A DNA stretch of 25,282 nt, taken from positions 1-25,282 of the forward strand of contig CAMWMM010000014.1 in assembly GCA_947175285.1 (NCBI GenBank), read 5' to 3'. This DNA comes from an uncultured Lachnospiraceae bacterium. Its GTDB lineage: Bacteria; Bacillota_A; Clostridia; Lachnospirales; Lachnospiraceae. The translations under genes and the position numbers were made by a program. Under the pieces are notes generated by a model. That model was not told the origin of the DNA and did no database searches. It saw nothing but the letters and a program-made list of their open reading frames with translations. Positions 14,198 to 22,728 of the stretch are shown piece by piece. Each line of letters opens with the position of its first letter. The stretch's first letter is position 1.

Positions 14198-14638
14198 TTA
14201 TAGTTTCTCATCTACAAGAATACCTGCAATTTCCCAGACCTTCGCTATCATATCCAAAGTCTTTTCCGGTGGGAATTCTTTCACCACTTCCTTGGTATCC
14301 TTATCCACGATTTTAATTGTAATTCTGTCTGTCTTTTCATGGATGCCAAAAATCGCTTCCGAGTTGGTGGCGCCAATCTTCTTATTCATCTCCGCAACCG
14401 CTCTCTTCAGCGGATCGGATGCTGACTGGGGATTCTTTGACTGCTGTTCGCTGTCATTTCCCTTGCTTTCGTCCTGTCCGTTCTCCGACTGCACTTTTGT
14501 TACAGATGCAGTGGTTGCATCCACATTTACTGTCTGTCCGTCTACAGGAACTTCCGTGTTCACTGATTCCACCGGCTGCGCCTTCACTATAGGCTGCGCC
14601 TGAAATGTCATCGCACTGCTTAATGGTTCAATTGCCAT
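14198..14638 (-). CDS. flaG: FlaG family protein
   Basis: FlaG family, 146 aa. Conserved C-terminal domain (about residues 75-146): LKRAVAEMNKKIGATNSEAI, RITIKIVDKDTKEVVKEFPP, MIAKVWEIAGILVDEKL. The N-terminal half is low complexity, rich in Thr, Val, Ser and Gln. FlaG proteins are usually encoded beside fliD and affect filament length in some bacteria. The start chosen (14636-14638) has GGAGGTGA six nt upstream; an ATG at 14653 overlaps that ribosome site and is not credible. Confidence 0.93.
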   Translation of the reverse strand: MAIEPLSSAMTFQAQPIVKAQPVESVNTEVPVDGQTVNVDATTASVTKVQSENGQDESKGNDSEQQSKNPQSASDPLKRAVAEMNKKIGATNSEAIFGIHEKTDRITIKIVDKDTKEVVKEFPPEKTLDMIAKVWEIAGILVDEKL

Positions 14639-14734
14639 TTTAATCACCTCCATGTGATATTTAATATTTAGTTTCTTATTTAGGAAATCGTCTTTAGGTA
14701 CGTCAAAAAAGCATAACGTAACCCTTTGCTATAT

Positions 14735-14761
14735 TTATCGGAAATAAAATTAAAAAAATTA
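14735..14761 (-). promoter_or_regulatory. Possible variant sigma-28 promoter of flaG-fliD
   Basis: On the minus strand TAAT (14758-14761), 16 nt, then CCGATAA (14735-14741): one mismatch in each box and the same 16-nt spacing as the flagellin promoters. The -35 box lies inside the csrA terminator stem. Roughly 90 nt of leader would precede flaG. Confidence 0.45.
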
Positions 14762-14791
14762 TAGTATTTTCAAAAAATACTATAATTTTTT
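14753..14791 (-). terminator. Terminator of the flgM-csrA operon
   Basis: A perfect 18-bp inverted repeat (14753-14770 with 14774-14791) with a 3-nt loop, about 20 nt after the csrA stop, followed on the minus strand by a T-rich tract. The stem is almost all A/T but long. Confidence 0.85.
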
Positions 14792-14813
14792 AATCCTCAT
14801 TCCTATTTTCCTT

Positions 14814-15032
14814 TTACCCCAACAGATTCTGCAATGCTTCCAATCCGTCCACATTGACTGCCTCTTTGTTTGCATCCTGAATCTGCACGTAAACTTCTTT
14901 ACGGTATACAGGTACTTCTTTCGGTGCATTAATGCCAAGCTTTACCTGTTCTCCTTTGATTTCCAGCACTGTTATTTCAACATCGTTGTTAATAACAAGC
15001 GCTTCGCCTTTTTTTCTGGATAAAGCTAACAT
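14814..15032 (-). CDS. csrA: RNA-binding translational regulator CsrA
   Basis: CsrA, 72 aa. It begins [20 protein letters not shown] and continues [27 protein letters not shown], matching the family across the RNA-binding edges (Leu4/Arg6 at the N-terminus, the VPVYRKEVY strand). It dimerises and binds GGA-containing hairpins, blocking ribosome access to flagellin mRNA. FliW antagonises it. The ATG follows the fliW TAA with no base between, and the ribosome site AGGTGA lies in the last fliW codons, so translation is coupled. Probable targets are in the leaders of the three flagellin genes. Confidence 0.97.
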   Translation of the reverse strand: MLALSRKKGEALVINNDVEITVLEIKGEQVKLGINAPKEVPVYRKEVYVQIQDANKEAVNVDGLEALQNLLG

Positions 15033-15494
15033 TTATTCACCTGCTTTCTTCTTGTTTTCATTCAGGATATCATAAATCGGGAATTTCACCTGATATTCAT
15101 CACCCTCAACAATGACCTGTGTTGCTTTTCTCCCAACTGCGTCGATAATAACAGGACCTTTCAAATTCACACTCATCTGTGTTAAATCTTTAGGAACGGT
15201 AACCGTAACAAGCACCAGCAATTCCTCCGGATTCAATTCACCCAGATGCTTCAAAAGTTCATCATCCACTTCCGGATTATAGTCCGGACGTACAATTAAC
15301 GGATCCATAACAGGCATTGCAAACCCCGGTTCCTGTATGGACTGCAGCCAGTGAATAGAATCTGAACCTTTCTCGGAATCATGCAGCAGGGCAAACTCCG
15401 TCAAATCAGGAAAGCCGATAATGCCTTTTGGAAATGTTATGATTCTGTCATCATCAATCGTAATCTCACCAAATACCTTTGTCATTACATTCAT
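15033..15494 (-). CDS. fliW: Flagellar assembly factor FliW (CsrA antagonist)
   Basis: FliW, 153 aa: IDDDRIITFPKGIIGFPDLTEFALL near the start, then PGFAMPVMDPLIVRPDYNPE and the acidic DELLKHLGELNPEELLVLVTV. It binds either flagellin or CsrA. When flagellin accumulates, FliW is held by flagellin and CsrA represses; when flagellin is exported, FliW frees translation by binding CsrA. The gene lies 23 nt after flgL with an AGAGGG site and directly abuts csrA. Confidence 0.96.
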   Translation of the reverse strand: MNVMTKVFGEITIDDDRIITFPKGIIGFPDLTEFALLHDSEKGSDSIHWLQSIQEPGFAMPVMDPLIVRPDYNPEVDDELLKHLGELNPEELLVLVTVTVPKDLTQMSVNLKGPVIIDAVGRKATQVIVEGDEYQVKFPIYDILNENKKKAGE

Positions 15495-15517
15495 AAGTTT
15501 TCCCTCTATTCTTTATT

Positions 15518-17368
15518 TTAGATATAGTTCATCAGATTCGTCTGCATAATCTTACTGGTTGCCATCAGTGCAGCCTCATAAGTTAATTCAGAACTCTTTA
15601 ACTGTACCGCAACTTCCGTTACATCAACATCTTCATTATTGCTCTGCAAATCTTTGAATGTAGCTTTCTGGTTCATCAGTCTGTCGCTGATTAAATCCAG
15701 ACGGCTTCCTCTTGTACCGTTGTTGGTAACAGCTACATTGGTATCGTCAATGTATTTCTGGTATCTTGTAATCTGATTTTCAAACCTCTTCTGTACATTA
15801 TCCCTGATATAAGTATACGCTTTGTTCATTGCATCCAATTGATTCTGCAAGTTTTTATATTGCGGACTGTCTTCCGTATACTCTTTCATCTTTTCTTCAA
15901 TATTCGTGATTTTGGCTTCCGCATCTTTAAGCTGTTTCAAATAAATCGTGAAATCATCCATATCCCTTTGCGCACCATGAGTAAATACTTCATCCGCATG
16001 TGTATTTACCTGAATGGTCTGATTAAATCCCACATTATAGTAGATATCCTGATCTTCACCATTCGGATTATACTGTATGGCATTTCTCATGATTTTATCA
16101 ACATCTGCCTGCTCTCTATCAAGATCCTCCTGTGCAGTGTCGATAGCGCCCTGTAAAGCTGCAATCTCAGCCCTTAAAGCAGCCACTGTCGCCGCTGCGC
16201 CCGGCACACCCAGACGATCATCTCTTTTGGCCTTCTCTAACTCTTTCTGTGCTTCTTCTAACCTTGGTCCGTTTGTTTTCTTCACATCAGCCAGCGCATT
16301 CTTTGCATCCTGCAATTCCGCCTGCTCTTTTGACAAAGTCATTGACGCATCAGCATACTCCTCGTCCGTTGCTATGCATTTGAAATAGTGAACGGGATTG
16401 ATATCGCCTGTCTGCCAGTTGCTCTTTGCATATTTTACGGATATACCGTCACTTTCATTTAATTTGCTATAATAATCTTCATTAAATACAACTTCACCTG
16501 TTGCTGCTATATAGGCGAGATCTGCCGGACATGTTCCATCTGCAAGCGCCTTATAAGCCGATTCTGCATCTGCATAAGCTGCCACTTCAAGCTTAGTGCC
16601 GCTCCTGTCATAAATCTGGAATACATCATCTACCGGATTCGGAACAAGCGTCGTATCAGTATTCAATATAGGAGGGTCATAATCGAATGTATTACCATCC
16701 GCGTCCTCCGTCTTCAGATTCAAATTATCATAAGATAAACGATACCGATACAGCTTGGTATTGGTTACATCTCTTTCGTCCTGCGTAGCATCTGCAGCAT
16801 CGCCCGTAATCGCTGACCAGTCCGTATAGCTTACGCTCAAAATATCATGGTAGCCCATGCTCTCTTCGATGACATAGGTTTTGAGATTCTCCGGATCTTT
16901 CGTAAATTCTTTGATATCCTCATCTCTGAATGTAATCGGTGTATCGGTTCTAAAGCCGGAAAAAACATATCTTCCTGCATAGTCCACGTTACCGCTTGCA
17001 TAAAATTCTTTTGTCAGCGCTTCTATCTGTGTCAGAAGGATTTCCAGATCCTCCGACTTTAATGACTTCTTAGAGGCGTCCGTTACCTGTTCATAAAGAT
17101 TTTTCAATACGCTGCCTACTGTATTCAGAGCATCGCCTGTAATTGTGAGCCAGCTGTCTGCATCCGGTGCATTTTTATCATAATACTGCGTTACGGTAGT
17201 AACATTTGTACGCAGACGAAGCGCTCTGATTGCGACAACCGGATCATCAGAAGGTCTTGTAATCTTACTCTGGTTCGTCATCTGGTTGCTCAGTTTATCT
17301 TCCAATAATTTATTCTGGTTGATATTGTACAGCGAATTATTCCGCATAATCTTATTCGTCATTCTCAT
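15518..17368 (-). CDS. flgL: Hook-filament junction protein FlgL (HAP3), enlarged
   Basis: FlgL of 616 aa, about twice the usual 300. The ends are standard: RMTNKIMRNNSLYNINQNK and SKITRPSDDPVVAIRALRLR at the N-terminus; GSRLDLISDRL, VDVTEVAVQLKSSELTYEAA and a final LMATSKIMQTNLMNYI. The extra length is central (about residues 150-500), including a strongly predicted coiled coil at about 342-428, rich in Ala, Glu, Gln and Lys. It forms the second ring between hook and filament, distal to FlgK. It is co-transcribed, 21 nt after flgK. Confidence 0.95.
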   Translation of the reverse strand: MRMTNKIMRNNSLYNINQNKLLEDKLSNQMTNQSKITRPSDDPVVAIRALRLRTNVTTVTQYYDKNAPDADSWLTITGDALNTVGSVLKNLYEQVTDASKKSLKSEDLEILLTQIEALTKEFYASGNVDYAGRYVFSGFRTDTPITFRDEDIKEFTKDPENLKTYVIEESMGYHDILSVSYTDWSAITGDAADATQDERDVTNTKLYRYRLSYDNLNLKTEDADGNTFDYDPPILNTDTTLVPNPVDDVFQIYDRSGTKLEVAAYADAESAYKALADGTCPADLAYIAATGEVVFNEDYYSKLNESDGISVKYAKSNWQTGDINPVHYFKCIATDEEYADASMTLSKEQAELQDAKNALADVKKTNGPRLEEAQKELEKAKRDDRLGVPGAAATVAALRAEIAALQGAIDTAQEDLDREQADVDKIMRNAIQYNPNGEDQDIYYNVGFNQTIQVNTHADEVFTHGAQRDMDDFTIYLKQLKDAEAKITNIEEKMKEYTEDSPQYKNLQNQLDAMNKAYTYIRDNVQKRFENQITRYQKYIDDTNVAVTNNGTRGSRLDLISDRLMNQKATFKDLQSNNEDVDVTEVAVQLKSSELTYEAALMATSKIMQTNLMNYI

Positions 17369-17389
17369 AGTCGTGTCACACCTTTCTTA

Positions 17390-19216
17390 TTAAACGCCGG
17401 TATCCAAAATCAACTTATCGTAGATTTCCGTCAAAACCGAAATCATTTTAGAAGCCAATGTATAGGAATTCTGATATTTTACAAGGCTCACTGCCTCTTC
17501 ATCCTCATCAACGCCGGAAATAGAAACCCTCTGGTTATCAATACTTGTCTCCAGGCTCAGATAAGTAGTGTAGAATGTTTCCGCATTCTCTGCACTGAGC
17601 GCTGCGTCATCCAGAACACACTCCAAAAATCCGCCTGCGTCTCTTCCCCTGAAAGAAAACTGGTTAGTATCTGATAAGAGTGAAATTACTTTTTTCACCT
17701 GCTCACATTCCTCTACGCCATTTGTCGGGTCGCTTCTTGTTCCAAGCAGGGATGCGTCTTTCATCAGTTCCTCGACAATCCCGATGTTGCCTGCTGTGAT
17801 ATAGTAATATCCTTTGCCGTTTCTTCTGGAATCGTTTAATTCCGCTTCTTTATACTGTGTTATACCGGTCGGATAATTACCGGTCAGGAGAATTCCTGCA
17901 TCATCGCCATCTGCTGTCACACCCTCTGTAAAGATAGCGTTCATTGCTTTGGAAAAATCACGCAGCCATTCATTCATCTGTGCCATATAGTACGGAACAC
18001 CCTGATATTTTACTTCCGCTCCTACGGAAACTTCTCTTCCCTCTTTACCGGGGGTTAACGGCTGATCGCTTTTCACATTATCAATCGTAAAGGTATATTT
18101 GCCGTCCCCTTCATAGGTCCAGTCCGTATAGTAATAAATCTGACTGCCGATATTAATTTTACCGCCGCTGTCGGAAAGCGTACATTTACTCATGCTATCC
18201 AAATATAAAGCACTCGTACTGACCGTTATCGTTGTTGTTTCTTTCTGATAGTTAAGATTCGTCATCTCACCGTTAAAATACTCGCCGTTATTACCATCAC
18301 GCATTTGAATCAGTCCGCGCAGTTCACCGCCCATAGACTCATTATACAAACCAAATTCAATACCGTCCGTCCAGGCAATATCATAAAGTCCGTCCATATC
18401 CGACTGGTTCACTTTTTCTTCTTTTGTTCTCGCGACACATTCCAACTGTCTGTAATCGTCCTGATCTACCAGAATCTGGTCTCCTGCAATTTTAACGATA
18501 CATCTGTATGCGCCGGATTCTCTGCCGCCCCCGTCTAAAATCGGGATTTCTTCTACTTTAATATTCACAATACCGGAAAGCTGGTCTAACATGACATCTC
18601 TTTTATCACGAAGTTCATTCGCTACCACGCCTGTCAGTTCAATAACGCTAATCTGTTTATTGACCGTTGCCAGTTCCTGTGCTAGAGAGTTGATGGAATC
18701 CACACGCATCTTAATTTCATCATTAACATCCGCCTGAAGATTCTGCATATTGCCATACATATTATTAAAATAATCTGTCAGAGTCTTTACGCTGGATACA
18801 TACTGCGCTTTTGTTGAAGTGGAACTTGCATTTTTTGTAATTTCCTCCAACGCATTTGACATCTTGTTGAAAATGGTCTTAAAACCTGTCACATTATCAT
18901 CAGTCAAATACTCTTCTATCATGCGCATATAGTATGCCTTAGTATCATACTCGCCGAGCCGTGTTTCATTTTCACGATATTTATTATCGTAAAACTGATC
19001 GCGGATGCGTTCGATCGCAATCGTCTCAACGCCTGCGCCTGCACATCCGTATTTTGCAAAAACACGAAGCGCACTGGCTGCCTCTGTCACAACCGACTGA
19101 CGGCTGTAGCCCTCCGTATCAACATTGCTGATATTATTACCGGTTGTATTAAGCGCTGCATTCGCTGCCCGTAACCCCGAAGATGCTATTGTTAATCCAA
19201 AAAATGTTGACGGCAT
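17390..19216 (-). CDS. flgK: Hook-associated protein FlgK (HAP1), copy 1
   Basis: FlgK of 608 aa, slightly longer than the usual 500-550. N-terminal STFFGLTIASSGLRAANAAL and NTTGNNISNVDTEGYSRQ form the D0 rod/hook signature. The C-terminal end SLVKYQNSYTLASKMISVLTEIYDKL matches the paired D0 helix. A helical D1 part includes LQADVNDEIKMRVDSINSLA and a long beta-rich centre. It forms the first junction ring on the hook. GGGAGG site before the ATG. It is the second of two tandem, clearly different flgK genes, 26 nt apart. Confidence 0.95.
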   Translation of the reverse strand: MPSTFFGLTIASSGLRAANAALNTTGNNISNVDTEGYSRQSVVTEAASALRVFAKYGCAGAGVETIAIERIRDQFYDNKYRENETRLGEYDTKAYYMRMIEEYLTDDNVTGFKTIFNKMSNALEEITKNASSTSTKAQYVSSVKTLTDYFNNMYGNMQNLQADVNDEIKMRVDSINSLAQELATVNKQISVIELTGVVANELRDKRDVMLDQLSGIVNIKVEEIPILDGGGRESGAYRCIVKIAGDQILVDQDDYRQLECVARTKEEKVNQSDMDGLYDIAWTDGIEFGLYNESMGGELRGLIQMRDGNNGEYFNGEMTNLNYQKETTTITVSTSALYLDSMSKCTLSDSGGKINIGSQIYYYTDWTYEGDGKYTFTIDNVKSDQPLTPGKEGREVSVGAEVKYQGVPYYMAQMNEWLRDFSKAMNAIFTEGVTADGDDAGILLTGNYPTGITQYKEAELNDSRRNGKGYYYITAGNIGIVEELMKDASLLGTRSDPTNGVEECEQVKKVISLLSDTNQFSFRGRDAGGFLECVLDDAALSAENAETFYTTYLSLETSIDNQRVSISGVDEDEEAVSLVKYQNSYTLASKMISVLTEIYDKLILDTGV

Positions 19217-19242
19217 AATCCTTACCTCCCGCTGTCCTAACT

Positions 19243-20919
19243 CTATCTTCCTAATGTCATAAGAAGATGTTCCAGCATTTCATTGATTACATTGATATAA
19301 CGGCTGGAAGCATTATATGCATTCTGGAACATAATCATATTCGTTAATTCTTCATCTGAGGAAACGCCTACCACCTGTTCCCTTGCATTGCACAATGAAT
19401 CTGTTGTCTGTGTCTGGCTTTCCACAATATCTCCGAAAACCGCTCCTGAATTCGCTACCTGCGATACCAGGTTTTTATAATAATCCACGAAGCAGACCGG
19501 TGTCTGTACATTGGGATTCAGTTTATATACTGTTTCCTGAAAAGCAGTTTTCAGTTTCTCCATCGTCGCATTGTCTTCCGAACTGTCTGTCAGTCTGAAT
19601 GACAGTAACGACGGGTTCTGACGGAGTTCCATATTAATGGTGACGTTTCCTATACTCCATCCGTCATCTACTACCGTTCCGTCCGGCAGCGTATAAGTTT
19701 TACCATCATCTATAATCTTCTGAAATAGTTGATAAGGTTTTCCATTCGCATCCCGCAGATATGTGGAATTGGGATAGGTTGCAGATTCTAACTCTGCGGC
19801 TTCACTTAAAATACCATTGATTTTAGTTACGACTGCATTAATCAACTGGTCAAATTCCGCCTGAATATTCATAACAATGGACTGCGAAATATGGTTATCA
19901 TACCAGCCCTCTACATATTCATTCTCATTGCTGATATCTTGTATTTCTTTCGCTGTAGCACGATGATCGCCTCTTGCCAGCACCGTACTCTTTAAAGAAC
20001 CGATATCCGTATTCAAATCAGAAGATATCGTTCTGGTAAGGTCAAATACCTGACATGAAACCAGATTTTCTTTCGGCAGATACTGATTGCCATATTCATC
20101 ATAACTGTAACCTGCTAACATCTTCCAATAAGGTGTATAAAATCCGGTTAGCGGATCCGTATAAAGCAGCATCTCATTAACGTGTCCGCCCTTTACCAAA
20201 TCAACACCCTCTAATTTCACGCTGACATATCCGTGGATATCTTCCGCATATGAAATGGAAGCCATGGAAGCAAGCTGATCTAAAATATAGTTTCTCTGAT
20301 CCCTTAAATCATTGGCATGCTCCACACCTGCCTCTACTCTGGCAATCTGCTTATTTAACGCTTCTATCTGCTGTGCGTACTCATTGATTTTAGCCACGTC
20401 ACTCGCAACCGTTTTATTCATATTGTCCTGATATTCGGAAAGACTGTCATAAACAGCCGCTGCTTTCGTGACAAATTCATAAGCACGCGTTACGAATAAG
20501 TTTTGTGTTACTGACGCCGTAGGGTCTTTACTCAACTCTTCTACCGCAGTCCACAAATCAGTAACCGCTATAGAGAAAGCATGCCCGTCATAAGATTCTC
20601 CTATGATGTCTTCAACCTCTTCTATTGCATTATAAGAAACCTCGTAAAAGGCGCTTCTGCCTGATTCACGACGGTAATTTTTGTCTAAAAAATAATCTCT
20701 TTCCTGTCTTGTTTGGGAATATGTGACACCCAGACCTAACTGTTTCCAGTTGACACCGGACTTGTCAATCGTGTTATAAAACCGGGTTGACTGCGCCACC
20801 TGCTGTCTCGTGTAACCAAGGGTGTCTAAGTTTGACATATTATGCGCCGTTGTATTCAACGCATTATTTGAAGTTTGTAATCCTGATACGCCTATATAGA
20901 GGCTGCCCATTAATGACAT
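19243..20919 (-). CDS. flgK: Hook-associated protein FlgK (HAP1), copy 2
   Basis: Second FlgK family protein, 558 aa. N-terminal GSLYIGVSGLQTSNNALNTT and AHNMSNLDTLGYTRQQ, D1 helix DVAKINEYAQQIEALNKQIA with HANDLRDQRNYILDQLA, C-terminal LTNMIMFQNAYNASSRYINVI. It differs markedly from its neighbour in the middle, so this is not a recent duplication. Whether the two form mixed or successive rings, or are used in different conditions, cannot be read from the sequence. The start has AAGGTGG 8 nt upstream. It follows flgN by 25 nt. Confidence 0.94.
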   Translation of the reverse strand: MSLMGSLYIGVSGLQTSNNALNTTAHNMSNLDTLGYTRQQVAQSTRFYNTIDKSGVNWKQLGLGVTYSQTRQERDYFLDKNYRRESGRSAFYEVSYNAIEEVEDIIGESYDGHAFSIAVTDLWTAVEELSKDPTASVTQNLFVTRAYEFVTKAAAVYDSLSEYQDNMNKTVASDVAKINEYAQQIEALNKQIARVEAGVEHANDLRDQRNYILDQLASMASISYAEDIHGYVSVKLEGVDLVKGGHVNEMLLYTDPLTGFYTPYWKMLAGYSYDEYGNQYLPKENLVSCQVFDLTRTISSDLNTDIGSLKSTVLARGDHRATAKEIQDISNENEYVEGWYDNHISQSIVMNIQAEFDQLINAVVTKINGILSEAAELESATYPNSTYLRDANGKPYQLFQKIIDDGKTYTLPDGTVVDDGWSIGNVTINMELRQNPSLLSFRLTDSSEDNATMEKLKTAFQETVYKLNPNVQTPVCFVDYYKNLVSQVANSGAVFGDIVESQTQTTDSLCNAREQVVGVSSDEELTNMIMFQNAYNASSRYINVINEMLEHLLMTLGR

Positions 20920-20944
20920 AACATTACCACCTTAACAATTCTTT

Positions 20945-21463
20945 CTATTGCTTTGCATCAAATGATTTCGTACTCATCCCAATCACATCACCGGTATTAT
21001 ATGCTCCCTTATTGTAATTGGCTGTTTCCGGAGCCATCTTCATTGACTGAATCACATTCATGTTAAACTGTACCATATCCAGAGCGCTTTGAATCAATTC
21101 TCTGTTCTGTTCGTTCACTCTTGCGACATGTTTCACAGTTAACTGCAGTTTGTCATAAACCGCTGCCAGTTTCTGTTGTTCCTCCGGCCTTTGACTGAGC
21201 ATTTTAATCAAATCTACAATTTTTAAGTTCGCAACATCCTTGTTAAGTACATCCGCTATATCATGGACAGCCTCATTTCTCAAAACATCTAAATGATTAA
21301 TCCTGCTTACGATATACTGTTCTTCATCCGTGATTTTCTCTAACCGTTCCAGATTCTCAGACACAATGACCGGCGTTTTCTGCATGGACAAGTTTAATAA
21401 ATTCTCGTACTCTGCGTTTTCTTTTTCTAAAACATCTATTAAGTTCTCCATTAAGCTTGCCAC
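20945..21463 (-). CDS. flgN: FlgN family export chaperone
   Basis: FlgN, 172 aa, a cytoplasmic chaperone for FlgK and FlgL. All-helical: LMENLIDVLEKENAEYENLL at the N-terminus, EEQYIVSRINHLDVLRNEAV in the middle, VKHVARVNEQNRELIQSALD near the end, then a flexible tail (NYNKGAYNTGDVIGMSTKS). Its place between flgM and flgK agrees with the family. The start codon is GTG (21461-21463) with GAGGG 6 nt upstream; the gene is 16 nt after flgM. Confidence 0.93.
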   Translation of the reverse strand: MASLMENLIDVLEKENAEYENLLNLSMQKTPVIVSENLERLEKITDEEQYIVSRINHLDVLRNEAVHDIADVLNKDVANLKIVDLIKMLSQRPEEQQKLAAVYDKLQLTVKHVARVNEQNRELIQSALDMVQFNMNVIQSMKMAPETANYNKGAYNTGDVIGMSTKSFDAKQ

Positions 21464-21479
21464 GCTAAACCCTCACTTC

Positions 21480-21773
21480 TTAAATTGCGAATACTCTGGA
21501 ACCTTCTTCATACTTCTGCATCAATCTCTCTGCAAAGCTCTCTCCGCTCACAAAATAGCTGCCGCTTTGAATTTCAGCTTTCAGAGAAGCTACTACATCT
21601 TCCCTGACATCACTGCTTGCTTTTACAGCCGCTTTTGCAATCTGGAAATCTTTACCGATACTGGAAATCTGTATCTTGTCGGATTTACTGCTGCTTGATG
21701 CCGCAGGCGCTTTCACCGTTTTGGGGGAATTACTATATAATTGTTGGACCTGAGTATATGCTTCAACACGCAT
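21480..21773 (-). CDS. flgM: Anti-sigma-28 factor FlgM
   Basis: FlgM, 97 aa. It holds sigma-28 inactive until the hook is complete and FlgM is exported. Family features: MRVEAYTQVQQLY at the start, DKIQISSIGKDFQIAKAAV and the sigma-binding C-terminal half VREDVVASLKAEIQSGSYFVSGESFAERLM. The start at 21771-21773 has AAGGAGGA 7 nt upstream; an ATG eight codons earlier would include the ribosome site and is unlikely. It is the first gene of the operon with its own sigma-28 promoter, a negative feedback loop. Confidence 0.95.
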   Translation of the reverse strand: MRVEAYTQVQQLYSNSPKTVKAPAASSSSKSDKIQISSIGKDFQIAKAAVKASSDVREDVVASLKAEIQSGSYFVSGESFAERLMQKYEEGSRVFAI

Positions 21774-21811
21774 CTTAAACTCCTCCTTCCTGTCCATTAC
21801 ACTTATTCTTT

Positions 21812-21840
21812 GTTGATAAACTTAAGTCTTATTCATCAAC
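21812..21840 (-). promoter_or_regulatory. Stem-loop in the flgM leader
   Basis: A 9-bp stem (21812-21820 with 21832-21840, one G-U pair in RNA) with an 11-nt loop, near the 5' end of the flgM transcript. No GGA is in the loop, so it is not an obvious CsrA target. It may protect the 5' end. Confidence 0.45.
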
Positions 21841-21851
21841 TGTTATTAAAT

Positions 21852-21878
21852 GTATCGGATATTTTTCTAAAGACTTTA
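21852..21878 (-). promoter_or_regulatory. Sigma-28 (SigD) promoter of the flgM-csrA operon
   Basis: On the minus strand TAAA (21875-21878), 16 nt, CCGATAC (21852-21858): one base from the -10 consensus, same spacing as the flagellin promoters. It lies just after the end of the response regulator gene. Confidence 0.88.
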
Positions 21879-21918
21879 GAGGTCATCCAAAATTTTTTTG
21901 ATTGCAGAAAAACTGCCG

Positions 21919-22728
21919 CTAATCTAAAAGGCTTTCCGACGCCATACGGCATAAATGTCCGCAGGTTTCTTCTCCCCATGAATAATTCGACATATATTTG
22001 CCGTCAAATAAGGTCTCTTTAATATTTTTTCCATCTAACACCTCATAATAGTCACAGAATATTTCCTCTCTGTTGATGTGACAGCTTCCTCTGGCGCTTT
22101 GAAATATATTCTCCATGCCGTATTCTTTAAAAATCATACGCAGGTAAATGACTGCCTTGCGATACAGGCATTTTACCTTTTCATCATAATCCCTGTTTTC
22201 CCAAAGCATCTCTACAGCCCTTTTCATCGTCACTTCGCCGCCGCTGTCAATACAGAGGGCAAATAACTCCTTTGCTTTCTGATTGGAAAACGTAACCAAT
22301 TCTCCATCAACAAATATATCAAATTCGCCAAACGTACGAACTGCCACCCTTTTACGCAGTCTGCCGGATAAATATTTAATACGTTCCATTACATCCGCCA
22401 CATCGGCGGCGCTGTAAGGCTTTAATATATAATAGTCCGCTTTTACATCCACAATCGCTTCCTTTATATATTCCTCATAAGCGCTGATATAAATAATGAG
22501 CATATCCTGATTGATTTTTCTTAATTCCCTTCCGAGCACAATACCATCCATATCCGGCAGTTTCACATCCAGCAAAGCAAGTTCCACCGTATGCTGCATC
22601 GCATAAGACAACGCAGTTTCAGCATCAACAAAGCATTCCAGCAAATCAATATTCATATCCTGACATTCCATGCGAAACTGTTGTACGCTCCACGGCTCAT
22701 CATCCACTAAAATAGCTTTTATTTTCAT
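21919..22728 (-). CDS. Response regulator with winged-helix output domain
   Basis: About 269 aa. Receiver domain at residues 1-120: KIKAILVDDEPWSV (acid pocket Asp9/Asp10), phospho-acceptor Asp54 in LALLDVKLPDMDG, YISAYEE and the lysine in YYILKPYSAAD. The C-terminal part (about 135-235) is a winged-helix DNA-binding domain of the OmpR/SARP type: VRTFGEFDIFVDGELVTFSN, QKAKELFALCIDSGGEV, CLYRKAVIYLRMIFKEYG. No transcriptional-activation BTAD repeat is obvious. The start chosen has AGGTGG upstream and overlaps the kinase gene by 29 nt, so the adjacent soluble kinase is its likely partner. Targets unknown. Confidence 0.88.
   Translation of the reverse strand: MKIKAILVDDEPWSVQQFRMECQDMNIDLLECFVDAETALSYAMQHTVELALLDVKLPDMDGIVLGRELRKINQDMLIIYISAYEEYIKEAIVDVKADYYILKPYSAADVADVMERIKYLSGRLRKRVAVRTFGEFDIFVDGELVTFSNQKAKELFALCIDSGGEVTMKRAVEMLWENRDYDEKVKCLYRKAVIYLRMIFKEYGMENIFQSARGSCHINREEIFCDYYEVLDGKNIKETLFDGKYMSNYSWGEETCGHLCRMASESLLD

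Noticed and set aside
21899..21923. Possible terminator after the response regulator gene (GCAG/CTGC with T loop)
   Set aside because: Only 4 bp pair cleanly and the bases after it on the minus strand are mainly A, so it does not resemble a working terminator.
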